From the NCBI RefSeq assembly GCF_009727055.1, contig NC_052352.1, positions 26,603,322 through 26,667,321 of the forward strand: DNA of 64,000 nt, written 5' to 3'. Shown in pieces: positions 59,481-64,000 of the stretch. Origin of the DNA: Benincasa hispida. Taxonomy: Eukaryota; Streptophyta; Magnoliopsida; Cucurbitales; Cucurbitaceae. Numbering within the stretch: the first letter of the stretch is position 1; the number at the start of each line of letters is the position of its first letter. The translations under genes and the position numbers were made by a program. Below the pieces are notes generated by a model that worked only from the letters and a program-made list of their open reading frames with translations, was not told where the DNA came from and did no database searches.

Positions 59481-59988
59481 TAAAAGACAATGGATCCTCG
59501 ACCCCATCATTCGTAATGATGTTTTGGGCTTCAGTCAAACCCATGTAGCGATCCGGTGGGTTCATAACCCTCTCACTACGTCGAGGCAGTCTCAACTCTT
59601 GAGCTGGTTGACTAGACGTCCCGACCTCAACAATTCTTGTTGATCTGTTGGCCTGTTCAAAAACTCTTGTTAAACCCTCAACAGTCTCAATCTCAGTCTC
59701 ACTTGAGATCTCACGTAAAACGAGCTCATTTCGTGACTTATGATCCCTCATGTAATCTTCTTCCAAAAGATAGCATTAGTGGAAACAAACATCTTGTTCT
59801 CACTTGGATCATAGAAGTATCCTCCTTTCGTTTCCTTGGGGTAGCCCACAAAGAGGCAAACCTTCGAACGCGGTTCCAACTTTTTTAGGTTAGTCACTAG
59901 CACATGTGCTGGACAGCCCCAAAACCTGAAGTGGCATAAACTACCTTTATGGCCTCTCCATAACTCAATAGGTGTTTCAGAAAGGGGA
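59481..59988 (-). pseudogene. Copia integrase carboxy-terminal part, truncated
   Basis: The - strand 59988-59748 reads [50 protein letters not shown], then the linker 59766-59481 (LVLREISSETEIE..., PRRSERVMNPPDRYMG). It stops at 59988, where Athila-like RT sequence in the other orientation begins. Integrase core, protease, gag and 5' LTR are missing. Confidence 0.87.
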
Positions 59989-59991
59989 CAT

Positions 59992-60642
59992 GTGTTGGAG
60001 GTGGATAAAGCAAAAATCGAAGCAATTGAAAAGCTTCCACCTCCAACAAGCGTGAAGGCTGTACGAAGCTTCTTGGGGCACACTGGATTCTACAGACGAT
60101 TTGTCAAAGTCTTTTCTAAAATAGCACGACCACTGAGTGCGTTATTAGAGGCTGATAGAAAATTGGAGTTTGACAACAATTGCCTTAATGCTTTCAGAGT
60201 TTTGAAAGATACGCTGATTTTCGCATTCGTGTTGATTGCGTCAGACTGGACACTTTCTTTTGAAATAATATGCGATGCAAATGGGTATGCGATGGGAGAA
60301 GCTTTAGCGCAAAAGAGAAAAACAATCTTGCATCCCATCGAATATGCGAGTAAAACACTAAATCCTGCTCAGGCAAATTATACCACCACAGAGAAAGAGC
60401 TTCTTGCGGTAATTTTTGCATTGGAAAAATTTCGGGCATATCTGTTGGGAACAAAGGTACTCATCCATACTGATCATTCGGCAATAAAGTACTTAATGAC
60501 AAAAAAGGACGCAAAGCCGAGGTTGATCAGATGGGTTCTCCTCCTTCAAGAATTTGATATATAAATAATTGACCGGATGGACAGAGAACCAAGTTGCGAT
60601 CAGTTGTCTAGACTGGAAAATCCTGAGGTTGACCGCAATGAG
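59992..60642 (+). pseudogene. RNase H of the second Athila-like element
   Basis: Connection domain ([21 protein letters not shown]), CDANGYAMG (Asp), TTEKELLAV (Glu), [10 protein letters not shown] (Asp). Uninterrupted here. A stop after LLQEFDI (60562-60564) and a shift before DQLSRLENP inactivate it. DQLSR replaces the usual DHLSR. Confidence 0.87.
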
Positions 60643-62001
60643 TCTGAGGTGAGTGCGGTGTTCCCGGATGAGCAGCTGTTCCATTATGAAGAATTTCCCT
60701 GGTATGCAAACATAGTCAATTATCTGATTTGCGAGCAATTTCCTGAAGATTACACCTACCACCAACAGAAGAAGCTCAAACATGAATGCAGACATTATTA
60801 TTGGGATGAGCCGAATCTGTATAAAAGAGGGCATACTAGAGTCTTCGATTATGCGTACCAAATTTCGCTCAACAACGCATACTATCACAATGTCACGACT
60901 CACCATATGGTGGGCACTTTGGAGGGCAGCGCATCGCAGCCAAAGTTTTACAGAGTGGATTCTTTTGGCCTACATTATTCAAGGATGCAGCTGACTATGC
61001 AATGAAGTGTGATCGGTGCCAAAGCACAGGTAAAATTTCATGGAAACATGCAATGCCAATGAACACCATCTTGGAGCTTGAATTGTTCAACGTATGAGGG
61101 ATTGATTTCATGGGACCATTCCCTCCCTCGAATGGTAACATTAATTTTATTAGCCGTCGATTATGTATCCAAGTGGTAGAGGCAAAAGCATGCGCCACAA
61201 GTGATGTGGCGGTAGTCTCTCAGTTTCTGAAGAATACATATTTTCACTCGTTTTGGCACTCCCCGTGCCATCATAAGTGATGAAGGGTCCCATTTTGTCA
61301 ATCGTAATATCAAGGAGCTGCTGCGCAAATACAAAATTCTCCACAAAGTGGCCACCGCATACCATCCGCAAACGAATGGCCAGGCTGAAGTGTCCAATCG
61401 AGAAATTAAGTTGATACTTGAGAAGGTAGTAAGGCCTTCACGAACGGATTGGGCAACAAAGCTTGACGATGCGTTATGGGCATACCGCACTGCATTTAAA
61501 ACACCCATAGGTATGTCCCCATATGCGTTGGTATTTGGTAAGGCGTGTGATTTTCTTTTGGAGCTGGAATATAAGGCACTGTGGGCGGTAAATAAGCTAA
61601 ATTTTGATTTGAAGAAAGCAGGAGAAGTGCGAAAAATAAAACTAGTCGAGCTAGAAGAATGGAGGATTAACGCATATGAAAATGCAAAGATTTACAAAGA
61701 GTGCACTAAGCGCTAGCATGATAAACGCATATGCGGCAAGAACCTCCAAGTCAGGCAAAAGGTCATACTTTTCAAATCACGTCTGCGGCTCTTCCCGGAA
61801 AAATTAAAATCACGCTGGTCTGGACCCTTCATCATTAAAGAAATATTCCAACATGGTGCAGTGGAGCTGATCACTGAAGATGGAAGCTGTACATTTAAGG
61901 TTAATGGACAGCGAGTGAAGGCATATTGCAGAGCTGATTGCCGGCCAGAAAAGGCCTCCGTGAAGCTGAAAAACCTGGAATACCCATTGTTTGATTCTTG
62001 A
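60643..62001 (+). pseudogene. Integrase of the second Athila-like element, frameshifted
   Basis: Zinc domain: HNVTTHHMVG near 60885-60915 and CDRCQ near 61010. Core: GIDFMGPF (Asp) near 61099; the following strand is broken by shifts near 61135 and 61235. Then DEGSHFVN and, from 61348, [12 protein letters not shown] (Glu), [26 protein letters not shown] at 61714-61716 splits KRWHDK. The tail [12 protein letters not shown] ends at about 62001. Confidence 0.85.
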
Positions 62002-63252
62002 ATTCTCATTCATTCGTCACTTTAATCATTAGTTATCTATCTACATTTTACTCTTTATTATCTCTGGAAAAAAATTGTTGTTTTGTTTAAAATCATTTGA
62101 CCCTCTCTTGGTTTGTTTGCAATGATTAAGGCACAGGATTATGCAAATGTTACATGAAGCAGCAAATTATCTCACTCCATCACTGCAATCCAAAGAAGAG
62201 AGATCGCCGCAAAGAAGGATGCGTCAATATACAATGCGGGCAACAACGCAAATTTGGGGGTGTATTCTTCCTTATTCTTTATTTCAAATTTTGCGCTATC
62301 GCAGCGCATGTTAGTCTTTAAAATTTTTATCACCACATCCTCTTTGATTACCGCAATCATATGACATAGATAAATTTAGTGAATCACCGCATGCTGTCTC
62401 TTTGCAAAGTATGATTTCAATGATAAAAATATGCTTCTATTTCTTTCATATATACTCGAGTCGACTTAACTTTAAGATAGTCACTTCATGAAATATTTCT
62501 AGAAGTTAGGGGTTTGCTAGCTTTCTTTCAAACTCTCTTTACAAAACTTTCTAAGAACATCGCATGACTCATTTCAATCTTTTGGTAATAAGGACATTGC
62601 CGCATTTTAAATTTGGGGGTGAGGTATTTATTTACGACCTATTTTGGAAAAAAAAATTGAGAATAACAATTCCACTGTCAACGCAATGGGAAACCCATGT
62701 TGATAAGAGTTAAGTTGTTAAAGGCACTTACTCGTAGTTGGATGTCCGCATGACACATGTGGGGGTAAGCCAAAACGAAAGTAAGACACTAGGATCAACG
62801 CATAAATAAATGACCACAACTCCACTGCCAAGTAGGTATGAGTTTAGTCTGAGAAAGAGCACATTGCTCGTAGTTGGATGTCCGTATGACACACGTGCGG
62901 GCAAGTCAAAATGAAGGCAAGGAACTTGGATCAGTGCAAGGTCAGAAAAAAATAATGATGTCACGAAATATGCAAGGATAAAATCATTTGACACCCCGGT
63001 GGAAAATTTTCTTTTTGAACTAAATCATACGATGTTCTGGAAATTAGTAAAGTCCTTTTGAAAGTTAAGCTTGCAGTCCCTAGATCTTAGAAATATTTTA
63101 AGAAGAGACTTGAATAAGACTTAAGGAAACTTTGGTATATAGGACTTGAATGAAGTATCCTCGAGAAATCTAGGAAAAGAACATTGCGATTGACTTGCTA
63201 AAGGAATCTTTAGCTTATGCTTGAGGACAAACAATGTTTAAATTTGGGGGTG
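62002..63252 (+). other. Non-coding 3' region of the second Athila-like element
   Basis: Same layout as 6541-7994: three exact copies of AAATTTGGGGGTG (62250, 62609, 63240) and the direct repeat pair (62732-62785, 62868-62922). No coding frame. Confidence 0.75.
63240..63252 (+). promoter_or_regulatory. Polypurine tract of the second Athila-like element
   Basis: AAATTTGGGGGTG abuts the LTR at 63253. Confidence 0.8.
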
Positions 63253-64000
63253 TGATAACGGGCAGAAATGCACGTTATCATAGTGCTAAGTTCTTAAATA
63301 ATGTTGGATTGCGTTGATAAAACGTGTTAAATTGCATCCATCAAGCATCAATTACATAATATTGCGGTCGCATGTATTCATCGCATAAGAACAGTTGATT
63401 TTAGTGTTTTTATGTAGAATATGCATTGACGCAATGCAAAAATTGCGATCATAAGAAATCATTGGTCGAGTGCAACTTCACCACAAGGCTTTGCAATGAT
63501 TGTGTTCGCAAACATTAGTCCGAGAAGGATTGCCGCAACTTGATCAGCGCAACATGGTGGGCGCACCTAGGTGAAAGGCTAATTAATCGCGATGGGACAG
63601 AAAGATGATGACAGTCGAATCCGAATTAAGTTAATAACCGATGACGATCACAAGTACATTCAGCTTTTCGATGATAATTATTTGGCACATCAGCCAGGAA
63701 TTAAAGCAATCCCATCTGTATAATCATGAGAGAGAAGCCGACTTTCACCCTGGATGCTCTATAAATACCAAGGGCACCTTTTAGAAAAGGGGTTCACGAG
63801 TTCATCAGTTAGAGATTTCACGAGTTCTTTCATTTTAAGGCAGATGCGAGAGAGAAGGTTGTGCTGATAGATCGTCCCGATAAGCTTGGGGGAGCGTCTG
63901 AAGCTTCAAGAACAGAGAGAGGGCCGACGCTTGCGGAAGCGGGAACATCTTTAGAACCGAATAGAGATCACAGTGTAAAAGCCTCGGTCAGCAAGGAATT
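63253..64000 (+). mobile_element. 3' LTR of the second Athila-like element (cut by window end)
   Basis: Starts TGATAACGGGCAGAAATGC. TATA box at 63760-63767. The visible 748 bases follow 3288-4040 closely. Confidence 0.88.

Larger units (their letters stand above)
59989..64000 (+). mobile_element. Second Athila-like element, 5'-truncated, 3' LTR runs off the window
   Basis: Starts in the last RT codons ([17 protein letters not shown], matching 2913-2960) and continues through RNase H, integrase, the non-coding 3' region and the 3' LTR. It is closer to the solo LTR at 3288 than to the LTR at 7995. Confidence 0.87.

Noticed and set aside
59992..60564. Long open frame that might be a domesticated RNase H gene
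   Set aside because: It begins at a truncation junction, lacks its own promoter evidence, ends at a stop within the domain and is collinear with a dead integrase and LTR.
1..64000. CRISPR arrays, bacterial operons, rRNA and intact tRNA genes
   Set aside because: None seen. The regular palindrome pairs in the LTRs are not repeat-spacer arrays, because the spacers are 6-7 bases and the number per cluster is two.

Overview
This is nuclear DNA from a flowering plant, most likely a eudicot. The evidence is AT-rich intergenic DNA, GT-AG introns, a plastid-type ABC1 kinase, a plant-specific DUF1644 protein, COP9 signalosome subunit CSN5 and several classes of plant LTR retrotransposon. The LTR families look like ones I associate with cucurbits, but that is an impression and not a proof. 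There is one ambiguous base (N at 50325).

Layout. (1) 1-9598: the 3' part of an Athila-like Ty3/gypsy element in + orientation, with decayed gag, protease, RT, RNase H and integrase and a 3' LTR at 7995-9598. Its RNase H is split by a younger solo LTR (3288-4955, TSD TCCTA). The element sits inside the RT of a Ty1/copia element. (2) 9599-about 19445: that copia element on the - strand, from 5' LTR and primer-binding site (right end) to broken RT (left end). It is itself split by three solo LTRs: 10430-12482, 13396-15502 and 16965-18670. (3) 19446-43220: the gene island. It holds a 14-exon ABC1-family kinase (22410-27446, +), a two-coding-exon DUF1644 gene (30127-31302, -) and a six-exon CSN5 gene (38966-42381, +). 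The DNA between them is AT-rich, with MITE-like, SINE-like and short tandem repeats. (4) 43221-64000: a second nest of retroelements. It contains Athila-type pieces around LTRs at 46661-48183 and 48476-49359, a shattered gypsy gag-pol (about 48266-56715) holding several insertions, a copia element truncated in integrase (56903-59988, -), and a second Athila-like copy (59989-64000+) that begins abruptly in the middle of RT.

The three genes are ordinary single-copy housekeeping or plastid genes and form no shared pathway. The most interesting signal is in the retroelements. One LTR family (copies at 43440-43869, 46661-48183, 48476-49359 and about 54030-55341) carries pairs of 14-bp palindromes related to AGCGTTGCAACGCT. 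The two members of a pair start 20-21 bp apart, and in all three copies where a TATA box is visible the last pair lies 10-11 bp upstream of it. This looks like a promoter-proximal binding module. The Athila-like copies also share a three-fold repeat of their polypurine tract and a strong excess of TGCG/CGCA words.
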